Assembly: GCA_963700925.1 (NCBI GenBank)
Contig: OY969553.1
Span: 2,666,001-2,730,000 of the forward strand
Source of the DNA: CAWJMD01 sp963700925
Lineage (GTDB): Bacteria; Actinomycetota; Actinomycetes; Actinomycetales; CAWJMD01
Reading direction: 5' to 3'
Length of the DNA: 64,000 bases
Of this stretch, positions 1 through 8,305 are shown piece by piece; position 1 is the stretch's first letter; every line of letters begins with the position of its first letter. The notes below the pieces were generated by a model that had not been told where the DNA came from, ran no database searches, and saw only the letters and a list, made by a program, of their open reading frames with translations. The translations under genes were made by a program, and so were the position numbers.

Positions 1-2306
1 GCATCCTCGACCGGCTGTACGGCTACGAGGTCTCGCCGGTGCTGTGGCGCAAGGTCCGGGCCGGGCTGTCGGCCGGCCGCGTCCAGTCGGTCGCGACACG
101 CATGGTGGTCGAGCGCGAACGCGAGCGAATGGCGTTCCGGTCGGCCGAGTACTGGGACGTGGAGGGCACTTTCGCGCCCAGCGAGGGGGAGCAGCAGTCG
201 GCGTTCGCTGCGCGCCTGGTCGCGGTCGACGGCACTCGCGTCGCAACCGGTCGTGACTTCGACGACGCCGGGCAGCTCAAGAACCAGTCGGTCGCGGTCC
301 TCGACGAGGCAGCGGTGACGTCGCTGGTCGAGGGCCTGCACGACGCGCCGTTCGCCGTCCGCAGCCTCGAGACCAAGCCGTACACGCGCCGCCCGTCCGC
401 GCCCTTCACGACGTCGACGTTGCAGCAGGAAGCCAGCCGCAAGCTGCGCTTCGCGGCCCGGCAGACCATGCGAGTCGCCCAGTCGCTGTACGAGAACGGC
501 TACATCACGTATATGCGGACGGACTCGACCGCGCTGTCGGCCGAGGCCCTCAACGCGGCCCGCACGCAGGCCGCGCAGATGTACGGACCCGAGTACGTGC
601 CCGACGCGCCCCGCAGCTACGCGAACAAGTCGAAGAACGCGCAGGAGGCGCACGAGGCGATCCGGCCGGCGGGTGACGCGTTCCGCACGCCCGCGCAGGT
701 GGCGGGTCAGCTGCGTGGCGACGAGTTCCGTCTGTACGACCTGATCTGGAAGCGGACGGTGGCGAGCCAGATGGCCGACGCGCGCGGGTCGACCGCGACG
801 GTTCGCCTCGGTGCCGCCTCGTCCGACGGCCGCGACGCCGAGTTCTCGGCCTCCGGCACGGTGATCACGTTCCGCGGGTTCATGGCCGCCTACGAGGAGG
901 GCCGCGACGAGGAACGCGATGCCGAGGCCGCGAGGGCGGACGCCGAGCGCCGGCTCCCCGAGATGACGCAGGGACAGGCGCTCGACGTGCAGGCCCTGGA
1001 CGCCGACGGGCACCGCACCTCCCCGCCGCCGCGCTACACGGAGGCCAGCCTCGTGAAGGCGTTGGAGGAGCGCGGGATCGGCCGTCCGTCGACCTACGCC
1101 TCGACGATCTCGGTGATCGTCGACCGCGGGTACGTCTCGCACCGGGGCCCCGCGCTGGTGCCGAGCTGGATCGCGTTCGCCGTCACCCGGCTCCTCGAGG
1201 ACCACTTCGGCCGGCTCGTCGACTACGACTTCACCGCGGGCATGGAGGAGGACCTCGACAAGATCGCCACCGGCCTGGAGCACCGCACGGAGTGGCTGCG
1301 CAAGTTCTACTTCGGCGAGCACGGCATCGACGCCCAGATCACGGACGCCGACCGCGCCACGGACCCGGTGATGCGGCAGGGGCTCAAGCGCCTGGTCGAG
1401 GACCTCGGCGACATCGACGCCCGCGGCATCAACTCGATCGACATCGGTGACGGCATCACGTTGCGGGTGGGGCGCTACGGGCCGTACGTCGAGGTGCCCG
1501 GTGCTGACGGGGAGGACCCGCGTCGGGCCACCGTCCCCGATGACGTTGCGCCTGACGAGCTGACCGTCGAACGGGCCCGCGAGCTGCTGGACGCCCAGGC
1601 CGAGGGCGACCGTGAGCTGGGCACGCACCCGGAGAGCGGCCTTCCGGTGGTCGTGAAGAGCGGACGGTTCGGGCCGTACGTGACCGAGGTGCTTCCGGAC
1701 GACGCGCCGAAGTCGGCCAAGGCCCGCACCGGCTCGCTGTTCCCGAGCATGCAGGTCGAGACCGTGGGCCTCGACGAGGCGCTGCGCCTGCTCTCCCTGC
1801 CGCGCGTCGTCGGCGCCGACCCCGAGTCGGGTGAGGAGATCACCGCGCAGAACGGCCGCTACGGCCCATACCTGAAGAAGGGCACCGACTCTCGCTCGCT
1901 GGAGAACGAGGAGCAGATCTTCGACGTCACCCTCGAGCAGGCGCTGGCGCTGTACGCCCAGCCGAAGCGCGGGCGCGGTCGCACTGCCGCTGCGCCGCTG
2001 CGCGAGCTGGGTCCCGACCCGGTGAACGGCCAACCGATCGTCATCAGGGACGGACGGTTCGGCGCCTACGTCACCGATGGCGAGTACAACGCGACGCTGC
2101 GCAAGGACGACGCGATCGAGACCGTCACCCTCGAGCGCGCCGCCGAGCTGCTGGCCGACAAGCGCGCTGCCGGGCCGCCGAAGAAGCGCGGCGCCAAGAA
2201 GACCGCCGCAAAGAAGACGGCGGCGAAGAAGACCGCGGCGAAGAAGACTGCGGCGAAGAAGACGGCCGCGAAGAAGACGGCGGCGAAGAAGACGGCGGCG
2301 AAGTAG
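1..2306 (+). CDS. topA: DNA topoisomerase I, 3' part (5' end outside window)
   Basis: Type IA topoisomerase that relaxes negative supercoils through a 5'-phosphotyrosine intermediate. The reading frame is open from base 3, so the start lies upstream of the window. The active-site motif GYITYMRTDS places the catalytic Tyr at 510-512. Downstream come the EARPA-region motif (AHEAIRPAG, about 649-672), ERGIGRPSTYA, and four C-terminal topoisomerase repeats recognisable as RYGPYV, RFGPYV, RYGPYL and RFGAYV between about 1470 and 2075. The protein ends in a lysine/alanine tail built of AAKKT units (about 2200-2303), as is usual in actinobacterial TopA, where the tail helps DNA binding and processivity. 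The family assignment is secure. No downstream gene is close enough to suggest an operon. Confidence 0.97.
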   Translation, partial: ILDRLYGYEVSPVLWRKVRAGLSAGRVQSVATRMVVERERERMAFRSAEYWDVEGTFAPSEGEQQSAFAARLVAVDGTRVATGRDFDDAGQLKNQSVAVLDEAAVTSLVEGLHDAPFAVRSLETKPYTRRPSAPFTTSTLQQEASRKLRFAARQTMRVAQSLYENGYITYMRTDSTALSAEALNAARTQAAQMYGPEYVPDAPRSYANKSKNAQEAHEAIRPAGDAFRTPAQVAGQLRGDEFRLYDLIWKRTVASQMADARGSTATVRLGAASSDGRDAEFSASGTVITFRGFMAAYEEGRDEERDAEAARADAERRLPEMTQGQALDVQALDADGHRTSPPPRYTEASLVKALEERGIGRPSTYASTISVIVDRGYVSHRGPALVPSWIAFAVTRLLEDHFGRLVDYDFTAGMEEDLDKIATGLEHRTEWLRKFYFGEHGIDAQITDADRATDPVMRQGLKRLVEDLGDIDARGINSIDIGDGITLRVGRYGPYVEVPGADGEDPRRATVPDDVAPDELTVERARELLDAQAEGDRELGTHPESGLPVVVKSGRFGPYVTEVLPDDAPKSAKARTGSLFPSMQVETVGLDEALRLLSLPRVVGADPESGEEITAQNGRYGPYLKKGTDSRSLENEEQIFDVTLEQALALYAQPKRGRGRTAAAPLRELGPDPVNGQPIVIRDGRFGAYVTDGEYNATLRKDDAIETVTLERAAELLADKRAAGPPKKRGAKKTAAKKTAAKKTAAKKTAAKKTAAKKTAAKKTAAK

Positions 2307-2312
2307 GCGGTC

Positions 2313-2360
2313 GGCTGGAGGGCGGGTCGGCTGGAGGGCGGGTCGGCTGGAGGGCGGGTC
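2313..2360. repeat. 3 x 16-bp tandem repeat after topA
   Basis: Three exact head-to-tail copies of GGCTGGAGGGCGGGTC begin seven bases after the topA stop, followed by a broken fourth copy. There is no open frame of interest. It is probably a slippage-generated intergenic repeat. Confidence 0.9.
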
Positions 2361-2373
2361 GGCTGAGTTCGTT

Positions 2374-2474
2374 GGCCTCGTTAACGAGGCCGAGGCACCG
2401 TTAACGAGGCTCGCAGGCCTCGTTAAGGTGGCCAACGCACCGTTAACGAGGCTCGCAAGCCTCGTGAACGTGCG
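2374..2474. repeat. Array of GTTAAC-centred palindromes between topA and the MFS-TMK gene
   Basis: The array starts with a perfect 18-bp palindrome, GGCCTCGTTAACGAGGCC (2374-2391). It continues with two nearly identical 32-bp units (2395-2426 and 2437-2468), each carrying CCGTTAACGAGGCTCGCA and an inverted GCCTCGTTAA/GCCTCGTGAA arm, and then a decayed half unit. The units can form several alternative hairpins. They lack a T-run, so this is not a standard intrinsic terminator, although it could still end or stabilise topA mRNA. Confidence 0.75.
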
Positions 2475-2572
2475 CTAAGCCTCGTGAAGTTGCGGGTGGG
2501 CTGAGTCGACATCGCGACTTTCGTCGGATCGTCCTCGGACGTCGGGTCCCCAGTGGTGACGGCCTCCGCGGT

Positions 2573-2585
2573 TAGTCTGGCGTCG
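2573..2585 (+). promoter_or_regulatory. Probable leaderless -10 element of the MFS-TMK gene
   Basis: TAGTCT at 2573-2578 lies six bases before the GTG at 2585, and no Shine-Dalgarno sequence is present. This is the arrangement expected when transcription starts at the start codon. I see no convincing -35. Confidence 0.5.
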
Positions 2586-5245
2586 TGAGCGATGTACCAC
2601 CCCCCGACGAGGCCTCGCGCCCGACGCAGCCCCCGCGGCTCGATCGTGAGCCCCTCGATCGTGAGCCCGAGGGCGCGAAAGCCCCGCGGCCCTCTGTGTC
2701 CTCGGCGACGGTCACGGCAAGCGGGCAGACGCCGCAGCTCCACGGGGTGCGGGGCGTGCTCGACATCGTCCCGTTCAGGCGGCTGTGGCTCTCGCTCGGA
2801 CTCTCCAGCTTCGGCGACTGGCTCGGGCTGCTGGCGACGACCGCGATGGCAGCGGCCCTCGGCGCCCAGTCGGGGTACGCGCAGGCCAACCTCGCGGTCT
2901 CCGGCGTCCTGATCCTGCGGCTTGCGCCGGCGGTCCTGTTCGGCCCCTTCGCCGGTCTCGTCGCGGACCGGCTCGACCGCAAGCTGACCATGGTGGTCGG
3001 CGACCTGCTGCGGTTCGCGCTCTTCGCGTCCATCCCACTGGTCGGCACCCTGTGGTGGCTGTTCGTCGCCACCGTGCTGGTGGAGATCATCGGCCTCTTC
3101 TGGATGCCTGCAAAGGACGCGACCGTGCCGAACCTGGTGCCCCGCGAGCGGCTCGAGGCGGCGAACCAGCTCAGCCTCGCGACCACCTACGGGTCGGCGC
3201 CGTTCGCTGCGCTGCTCTTCTCGGGTCTCGCCCTCGTCTCCGGGGTGATCGACGAGGTGCTGCCGTTCGTGGGCAACAGCACCAACCTCGCGCTGTACGT
3301 GAACGCGCTGACCTATCTGGTGGCGGCGTTCGTGATCTGGAAGCTCGACATGCCTCGGGGGCCGAGCAAGTCGCTCGAGGGCAGACCGGAGTCGGTCTGG
3401 CGCACGATCGTCGACGGCTGGGCGTTCGTGGGCAAGACGAAGCTGGTGCGCGGCCTGGTGATCGGCATGCTCGGAGCCTTCGGGGCGGGCGGCTTCGTGA
3501 TCGGTGTCGCGCCTACCTTCGCTGCCGACCTCGGCGCGGGCGGCCCGGGTTACGGCGTGCTGTTCGCGAGCGTGTTCACCGGACTGGCTGCCGGCATGTG
3601 GGTCGGCCCGCGGCTGCTGGCCGAGCTGACACGCTGGCGACTCTTCTCGCTGTCGATCATCGTGGCCGGCTTCTTCCTGGCGCTCGTCGCGCTGATCCCC
3701 AACATCGTCCTGGCGTCGCTGTTCACGGCCATGCTCGGAGCCGGCGCCGGAGTCGCCTGGGTCACTGGCTACACGCTTCTGGGGCTGGAAGTCGCGGACG
3801 AGCTGCGGGGCCGCACCTTCGCCTTCGTGCAGACCGCTGCCCGGGTCGTCCTGATCGCTGTGATGGCCTTCGCACCCGCGCTGGCGGCGCTGATCGGGTC
3901 CCGTCCGGTGAACGTCACCGACACCGTCACGCTGCAGGTCAACGGGGCCGGGCTCACGCTGCTGGTCGCCGCGCTGCTGGCGGCCGGCATCGGCGTGCTC
4001 TCGTACCGCACGATGAACGACGGGCTGCAGCTGCCGCTGGTCGACGACCTGGTCGGTGCGTGGCAGCGGCGGCACGTGGCCGGCCCCGTGGTGATGACCA
4101 AGCCTGACCACGAGGGCTTCTTCATCGCCTTCGAGGGCGGCGACGGTGTCGGCAAGTCGACCCAGATCCGCAACATCGAGAGCTGGCTGCGCGACCTCGG
4201 CCACGAGGTGGTCATCACGCGGGAGCCCGGGGCGACGCGGGTGGGCGAGCAGATCCGGCAGCTCGTGCTGCACGGTGACGAGATCACGCCACGCGCCGAG
4301 GCCCTGCTGTTCGCCGCCGACCGGGCGCACCACGTGGCCACGGTCGTCCGTCCGGCCCTCGATCGCGGTGCCGTGGTCGTCAGCGACCGCTTCATGGACT
4401 CGTCGATCGCGTACCAGGGCGCAGGCCGTGACCTTGATCCCGACGGGATCGCGCAGATCTCGCGCTGGGCGACGGGCTCGCTGCTCCCTGACCTGACCGT
4501 CCTGCTCGACCTCGACCCGGCCGCCGGGCGCGCTCGTCTGACGGCCGGCGCCGTCGCGCTCGACAAGCTGGAGGGTGAGGGGGCCCAGTTCCACGAGCGA
4601 GTGCGGCGTTCGTTCCTCATGCTCGCGCGCCGGTCGCCGCGCCGGTACCTCGTGGTCGACGCCTCCCACGCCCCTGCAGCCATCGGCGAGGAAGTGCGAG
4701 CGAGGCTCACGGCCGTACTGCCCCTGTCCCAGCGCCAGCAGGCTGAGATCGAGGCGGAGCGGCTCGAGCGTGAGCGGCTCGAGCGAGAGCAGCGTGCTGC
4801 GGAGGAGGCGGACCGTCGGCGCCTGGAGGCCGAGCGGGTCGAGCAGGAGCGAGCCGAGAAGGAGCAGCGCGCCGCCGATGAGGCCGAGGCTCAGCGCGTC
4901 GAAGCCGAGGGCCGGCGGGTGCAAGCCGAGCGGCTTGAGGCTGAGCGGATCGAAGCCGAGCGGGTGGCCGCCGTCGAGGCCGAGCGCCGACGTCTCGACG
5001 CCGAGGCCTCGGCCGACTACGTCGCTCACGCCGCCCCGGCCCAGGATGCCGCAGCGGGAGCCGACGCCCCGCGGCACGCCGCCGCGAACCCGGCCCCCCA
5101 GAAGGCTCCGAGTCCATCCGGGTCGGGCGCTAGTCGACCTGACGACGCGCCCACCCACCGGCTGCCGAAGGTCGACCCACCGACCGAGGTGGACCTCGGC
5201 GAGGAGCTGTTCTCACTGGGCGACGACCCCTGGCACCCTCGGTGA
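2585..5245 (+). CDS. tmk: Fusion of an MFS transporter and thymidylate kinase with coiled-coil tail
   Basis: A single 886-residue protein. Residues about 60-495 are a 12-helix major facilitator (enterobactin exporter/DUF894-like fold, with PFAGLVADRLDRK as the loop 2-3 signature). Residues about 511-715 form a thymidylate kinase that makes dTDP from dTMP, with P-loop EGGDGVGKST, the DR-type TREPG loop, SDRFMDSSIAYQG and the acidic LDLDP strand. Residues about 716-830 are a long Glu/Arg/Ala heptad-rich coiled coil, followed by a Pro-rich tail. There is no stop or strong internal ribosome site between the domains, although GTG/ATG codons near 4088-4094 could allow a separate kinase. It overlaps the next gene by four bases, so the kinase is probably co-translated with holB. 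The transported substrate is unknown. Confidence 0.93.
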   Translation: MSDVPPPDEASRPTQPPRLDREPLDREPEGAKAPRPSVSSATVTASGQTPQLHGVRGVLDIVPFRRLWLSLGLSSFGDWLGLLATTAMAAALGAQSGYAQANLAVSGVLILRLAPAVLFGPFAGLVADRLDRKLTMVVGDLLRFALFASIPLVGTLWWLFVATVLVEIIGLFWMPAKDATVPNLVPRERLEAANQLSLATTYGSAPFAALLFSGLALVSGVIDEVLPFVGNSTNLALYVNALTYLVAAFVIWKLDMPRGPSKSLEGRPESVWRTIVDGWAFVGKTKLVRGLVIGMLGAFGAGGFVIGVAPTFAADLGAGGPGYGVLFASVFTGLAAGMWVGPRLLAELTRWRLFSLSIIVAGFFLALVALIPNIVLASLFTAMLGAGAGVAWVTGYTLLGLEVADELRGRTFAFVQTAARVVLIAVMAFAPALAALIGSRPVNVTDTVTLQVNGAGLTLLVAALLAAGIGVLSYRTMNDGLQLPLVDDLVGAWQRRHVAGPVVMTKPDHEGFFIAFEGGDGVGKSTQIRNIESWLRDLGHEVVITREPGATRVGEQIRQLVLHGDEITPRAEALLFAADRAHHVATVVRPALDRGAVVVSDRFMDSSIAYQGAGRDLDPDGIAQISRWATGSLLPDLTVLLDLDPAAGRARLTAGAVALDKLEGEGAQFHERVRRSFLMLARRSPRRYLVVDASHAPAAIGEEVRARLTAVLPLSQRQQAEIEAERLERERLEREQRAAEEADRRRLEAERVEQERAEKEQRAADEAEAQRVEAEGRRVQAERLEAERIEAERVAAVEAERRRLDAEASADYVAHAAPAQDAAAGADAPRHAAANPAPQKAPSPSGSGASRPDDAPTHRLPKVDPPTEVDLGEELFSLGDDPWHPR

Positions 5246-6390
5246 CCGTCTGGGACGACCTCGTCGGCCAGGCCGAGCCGGTCGCGCAGCTGCGCGAGGC
5301 GGCGGCGCGGGCCGCCCGGCCAGGGGCTCCTGGCGTGGCCCACGCCTGGCTGTTCACCGGACCTCCGGGCTCGGGACGCTCGACCGCCGCCAGGGCATAT
5401 GCCGCCGCGCTGCAGTGCGAGCAGCAGGGGTGCGGCACGTGCCACGCCTGCCGAACGGTGCTCGCCGGATCCCATCCCGACGTCCAGGTGACCGCGACGG
5501 AGGCTTCCATCCTCACAGTCGCCCAGGCCCGCGATCTGGTTCAGCTGGCACAGCGACACCCGTCCCAGGGACGGTGGCGGGTGATGCTGGTCGAGGACGC
5601 CGACCGCTTCAACGAACCGGCGCTCAACGCGTTGCTAAAGGCGGTCGAGGAGCCACCGCCCCGCACCGTGTGGCTGCTGTGCGCTCCCAGCCCCGAGGAC
5701 GTGCTGATCACGATCCGCTCGCGCTGCCGACCAGTACGGCTTCGCGTCCCTCCCGTCACCGCGGTCGCCGAGCTCCTCGTGCGACGCGGCGCCGACCGAG
5801 CCATGGCGTTCTTCGCCGCCCAGGCCGCGCAGAGCCACGTCGGTCGCGCCCAGCGTCTGGCGACGGACGAGGACGCGCGGATGCGCCGGCGCGAGGTGCT
5901 CGACATCGCGTTCGCGGTCCGTGGTGTCGGTGACGCGGTGCTGCGGGCCGGGCAGCTGATCGAGGTCGCCACCGAGGAGGCGACGGCCTCCACGGCTGAC
6001 CGCGACGCCACTGAGCGAGCGGAGCTGCTGCGCGCCCTTGGCTACGAAGGTGAGAGCCGGCTGCCACCGTCCATCCGCACGCAGGTCAGGGCGCTGGAGT
6101 CCGAGCAGAAGAAGCGCGCCACTCGGTTCAAGCGCGACGTCGTCGACCGCGCCCTCCTCGACCTGCTCTCGGTCTACCGCGACGTGCTCGTCGTGCAGCT
6201 CGGGGCGCGAGTAGATCTGATCAACGCCACTGAGCGCCAACGGGTTTCGCGCCTCGCCGTAGCCAGCACGCCAGAGGTCACGCTGCGCCGCCTCGACGCG
6301 ATCGGCGAGGCGCGCACCCGCATCGGCACGACGACGGCGAACGCGCTGATGGTGGTCGAGGCGATGGCCGTGCAGCTCACTGCAGCGTGA
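5242..6390 (+). CDS. holB: DNA polymerase III delta' subunit
   Basis: Clamp-loader subunit that helps place the sliding clamp on primed DNA. The AAA+ domain shows a Walker A-like GPPGSGRST loop, a zinc module with closely spaced cysteines (CEQQGCGTCHAC), and the conserved ALNALLKAVEEPPPRTVWLL segment followed by the sensor-1-like SRCRPVRL. The length of 382 residues is normal. The GTG start lies in GGTGACC and overlaps the stop of the upstream fusion gene by four bases. The same kind of overlap links it to the next gene, so the three form one translational chain. The tmk-holB pairing is widespread in bacteria, which supports both calls. Confidence 0.95.
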   Translation: MTVWDDLVGQAEPVAQLREAAARAARPGAPGVAHAWLFTGPPGSGRSTAARAYAAALQCEQQGCGTCHACRTVLAGSHPDVQVTATEASILTVAQARDLVQLAQRHPSQGRWRVMLVEDADRFNEPALNALLKAVEEPPPRTVWLLCAPSPEDVLITIRSRCRPVRLRVPPVTAVAELLVRRGADRAMAFFAAQAAQSHVGRAQRLATDEDARMRRREVLDIAFAVRGVGDAVLRAGQLIEVATEEATASTADRDATERAELLRALGYEGESRLPPSIRTQVRALESEQKKRATRFKRDVVDRALLDLLSVYRDVLVVQLGARVDLINATERQRVSRLAVASTPEVTLRRLDAIGEARTRIGTTTANALMVVEAMAVQLTAA

Positions 6391-7988
6391 GACGTACTGG
6401 GGCCGTGAGGATTCCGTCGCGGCACGCGTCGATGGTGGCCTTGCTTGGGATGACAGCTCTGCTGGCGGGTTGCTTCAGCTCCGAACCCCAGCTACCCGAC
6501 AACGCAGGCCCGCCCACGACGATGCCGACGCTGACGACAACGGTTGACGCAGACACTGAGACCGCGTCCGACCCGGCGTACGCCAGGTTCTACGACCAGC
6601 CGGCTCAGTGGTCGTCCTGCGAGAACGACCGCGACTGTGCGGAAGTCACGGTGCCGGTCGACTGGGACGAACCCGATGGCCCGACCATCGAGATCGCGAT
6701 GGTGCGCCACCGGGCAGGCGGCGAGCGCCTCGGCTCGCTGCTGATGAACCCAGGTGGGCCCGGTGCGTCCGGCTTCGACATGGTGGACGACTTCGGCGAG
6801 TACCTGACGACGGAACGGGTCCGCGACCACTACGACCTCGTGGGCTTCGACCCCCGCGGCATCGGCCGGTCCGAACCCCTCGACTGCCTCAGCGACAAGG
6901 CCCTCGACGCGCGCCGCGCCTTCGACCCGAAGGCTGACCTCGAGACCGACACGGCTGCAGCCCTTTCCGAGCTCCGAGCGCAGGCGCGGACGTTCGCGGC
7001 CGGTTGCGTCGCCGACGCCGGTCCATTGCTCGGACACCTCGACACCTTGTCGGTCGCTCGCGACATGGACGTGATGCGTGCCGCCGTCGGCGACGAGCGG
7101 CTCAGCTACGTCGGGTACTCGTACGGGACGCTGCTGGGAGCTACCTACGCCGAGGAGTTCCCGCAGCGGGTCGGGCGCTTGGTGCTCGACGGTGCTGTGG
7201 ACCCGGCAAGCTCCGACGTGGAGGTCGTGAGCGGCCAGGCGATGGGCCTGGAGAGGGCGCTCCGGGCCTACGTGACGGCCTGTCTGGCAGGTGACACGGG
7301 CGACGACTGCCCCCTACGGGGCAGCACGGACGAGGCGATGCGACAGGTGACGGGCCTCGTCGAGAAGACCGACCAGCGCCCCCTGACCACAGAGGACGGC
7401 CGAAGGCTGACGGAGAACCTGGCGTTCATCGGCCTGATCGCCCCCCTGTACGACGACGCGTCGTGGCCCGAGCTCAACGCCGCTCTCGCCGACGCCTTCC
7501 GCGGGGACGGCAGCGCCCTCCTGTCGCTGGCCGACTCCTATGCCGACCGCAGCTCGGACGGAAGCTACGAGAGCAACCTCTTGGAGGTGTTCACCGCCGT
7601 GAACTGCCTCGACAGCCCGGTCGACGACAGCCCTGCAGGGATGAAGGCGGCGGCCGACGAAATCCAGAGGGCCGCACCACTGCTCGGCCAGTTCATGATC
7701 TACGGCGAGGTCCAGTGCGGTGAGTGGCCGTTGCCTGCAGTCCGGACGCCCGGGACGCTTCGTGCCGCCGGTTCGCCCCCGATCCTCGTGGTCGGCACGA
7801 CCGGTGACCCGGCGACTCCCTACGAGTGGGCGGAGTCGCTGGCCGACCAGCTCGAGTCGGGACGGCTGCTCACCTACGACGGCGAGGGACACACGGCCTT
7901 CGGGCGCGGGTCGCGATGCGTCGACGACACAGTCGAGTCCTACCTGGTCGACGGCGTGCTCGTCGGCGAGGGTGGGGTCTGCCAGTAG
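6387..7988 (+). CDS. Exported alpha/beta-hydrolase lipoprotein, tripeptidyl aminopeptidase type
   Basis: 533 residues. An N-terminal lipoprotein signal ends in LLAGC (Cys29 from the GTG start), so it should be anchored outside the membrane. It has the family features of SlpD/SlpE and tripeptidyl aminopeptidases: the oxyanion-hole motif NPGGPGASG, the nucleophile elbow GYSYGT, and a C-terminal TAP-like domain with GTTGDPATP and a catalytic-His segment GEGHTAFG. It presumably trims N-terminal peptides from extracellular proteins. The GTG at 6387 overlaps the holB stop. An ATG at 6432 would shorten the signal peptide and is the alternative start. Confidence 0.9.
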   Translation: MRRTGAVRIPSRHASMVALLGMTALLAGCFSSEPQLPDNAGPPTTMPTLTTTVDADTETASDPAYARFYDQPAQWSSCENDRDCAEVTVPVDWDEPDGPTIEIAMVRHRAGGERLGSLLMNPGGPGASGFDMVDDFGEYLTTERVRDHYDLVGFDPRGIGRSEPLDCLSDKALDARRAFDPKADLETDTAAALSELRAQARTFAAGCVADAGPLLGHLDTLSVARDMDVMRAAVGDERLSYVGYSYGTLLGATYAEEFPQRVGRLVLDGAVDPASSDVEVVSGQAMGLERALRAYVTACLAGDTGDDCPLRGSTDEAMRQVTGLVEKTDQRPLTTEDGRRLTENLAFIGLIAPLYDDASWPELNAALADAFRGDGSALLSLADSYADRSSDGSYESNLLEVFTAVNCLDSPVDDSPAGMKAAADEIQRAAPLLGQFMIYGEVQCGEWPLPAVRTPGTLRAAGSPPILVVGTTGDPATPYEWAESLADQLESGRLLTYDGEGHTAFGRGSRCVDDTVESYLVDGVLVGEGGVCQ

Positions 7989-8012
7989 GCGGCGGCCCTG
8001 GGGGCATCTCGG

Positions 8013-8041
8013 TTCGAGCCTGCCGGCCCAGCCTCTATACT
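8013..8041 (+). promoter_or_regulatory. Promoter of tRNA-Thr
   Basis: TTCGAG (8013-8018), a 17-base spacer and TATACT (8036-8041) form a near-consensus vegetative promoter. The -10 element ends 33 bases before the mature 5' end of the tRNA. Confidence 0.6.
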
Positions 8042-8074
8042 CGGTGACCGTGCTGCGGCCCAGGTCGCGGCGCT

Positions 8075-8148
8075 GCCGCCTTAGCTCAGTCGGCCAGAGC
8101 GATTCACTCGTAATGAATAGGTCAAGGGTTCGATTCCCTTAGGCGGCT
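8075..8148 (+). tRNA. tRNA-Thr (CGT)
   Basis: A full cloverleaf can be drawn. The acceptor stem is GCCGCCT/AGGCGGC, the D arm contains TAGCTCAGT, and the anticodon stem ATTCA/TGAAT encloses CTCGTAA, giving anticodon CGT that reads ACG. The T arm is AAGGGTTCGATTCCCTT. CCA is not encoded. Its 3' half is duplicated at 28313-28356, so this gene is the attachment site of an integrated element. The integration regenerates an intact tRNA. Confidence 0.95.
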
Positions 8149-8150
8149 CC
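8107..8150. repeat. attL-like copy of the tRNA-Thr 3' end
   Basis: These 44 bases, from the anticodon loop to two bases past the discriminator, recur at 28313-28356 with a single mismatch (A at 8112, G at 28318). A tRNA 3' end flanking a 20-kb gene-rich insert with integrase genes is the standard footprint of a tyrosine-recombinase element. Confidence 0.88.
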
Positions 8151-8153
8151 GCA

Positions 8154-8182
8154 ACGCCCCCGGCTCCCGCCGGGGGCGTTTT
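8154..8182 (+). terminator. Intrinsic terminator of tRNA-Thr
   Basis: An 11-bp stem, ACGCCCCCGGC with GCCGGGGGCGT, has a four-base loop and is followed by TTTT. The bases after it (TTCGCACGTCAGAG) recur after a similar hairpin at 48.1 kb. Confidence 0.9.
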
Positions 8183-8279
8183 CGCACGTCAGAGCGGTTT
8201 GCGGCTCCGCGGCGGCGGGCGGCCAGCGCAGGCCGGGCGCCCTGGTGGATGCCTGAACCAGCGGCTGTGCCCACAACTG

Positions 8280-8305
8280 TGCCCATTTGCGTCTCAGACC
8301 GACTG
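8280..8305. repeat. Left flanking direct repeat of the IS481-like element
   Basis: Bases 8280-8305 are identical to 10089-10114. The transposon ends TGTGCAG (from 8304) and its inverse GACA (to 10088) abut the repeats, so they look like a target duplication of 24-26 bases. Confidence 0.75.

Noticed and set aside
2374..2474. Palindromes as a replication origin
   Set aside because: No DnaA-box cluster and no origin-linked genes. The arrangement fits an intergenic repeat better.
2423..5158. 911-residue minus-strand open frame opposite the MFS-TMK gene
   Set aside because: It is an antisense shadow: the plus strand has clear domains, and the minus frame is His/Arg/Asp-rich without motifs.
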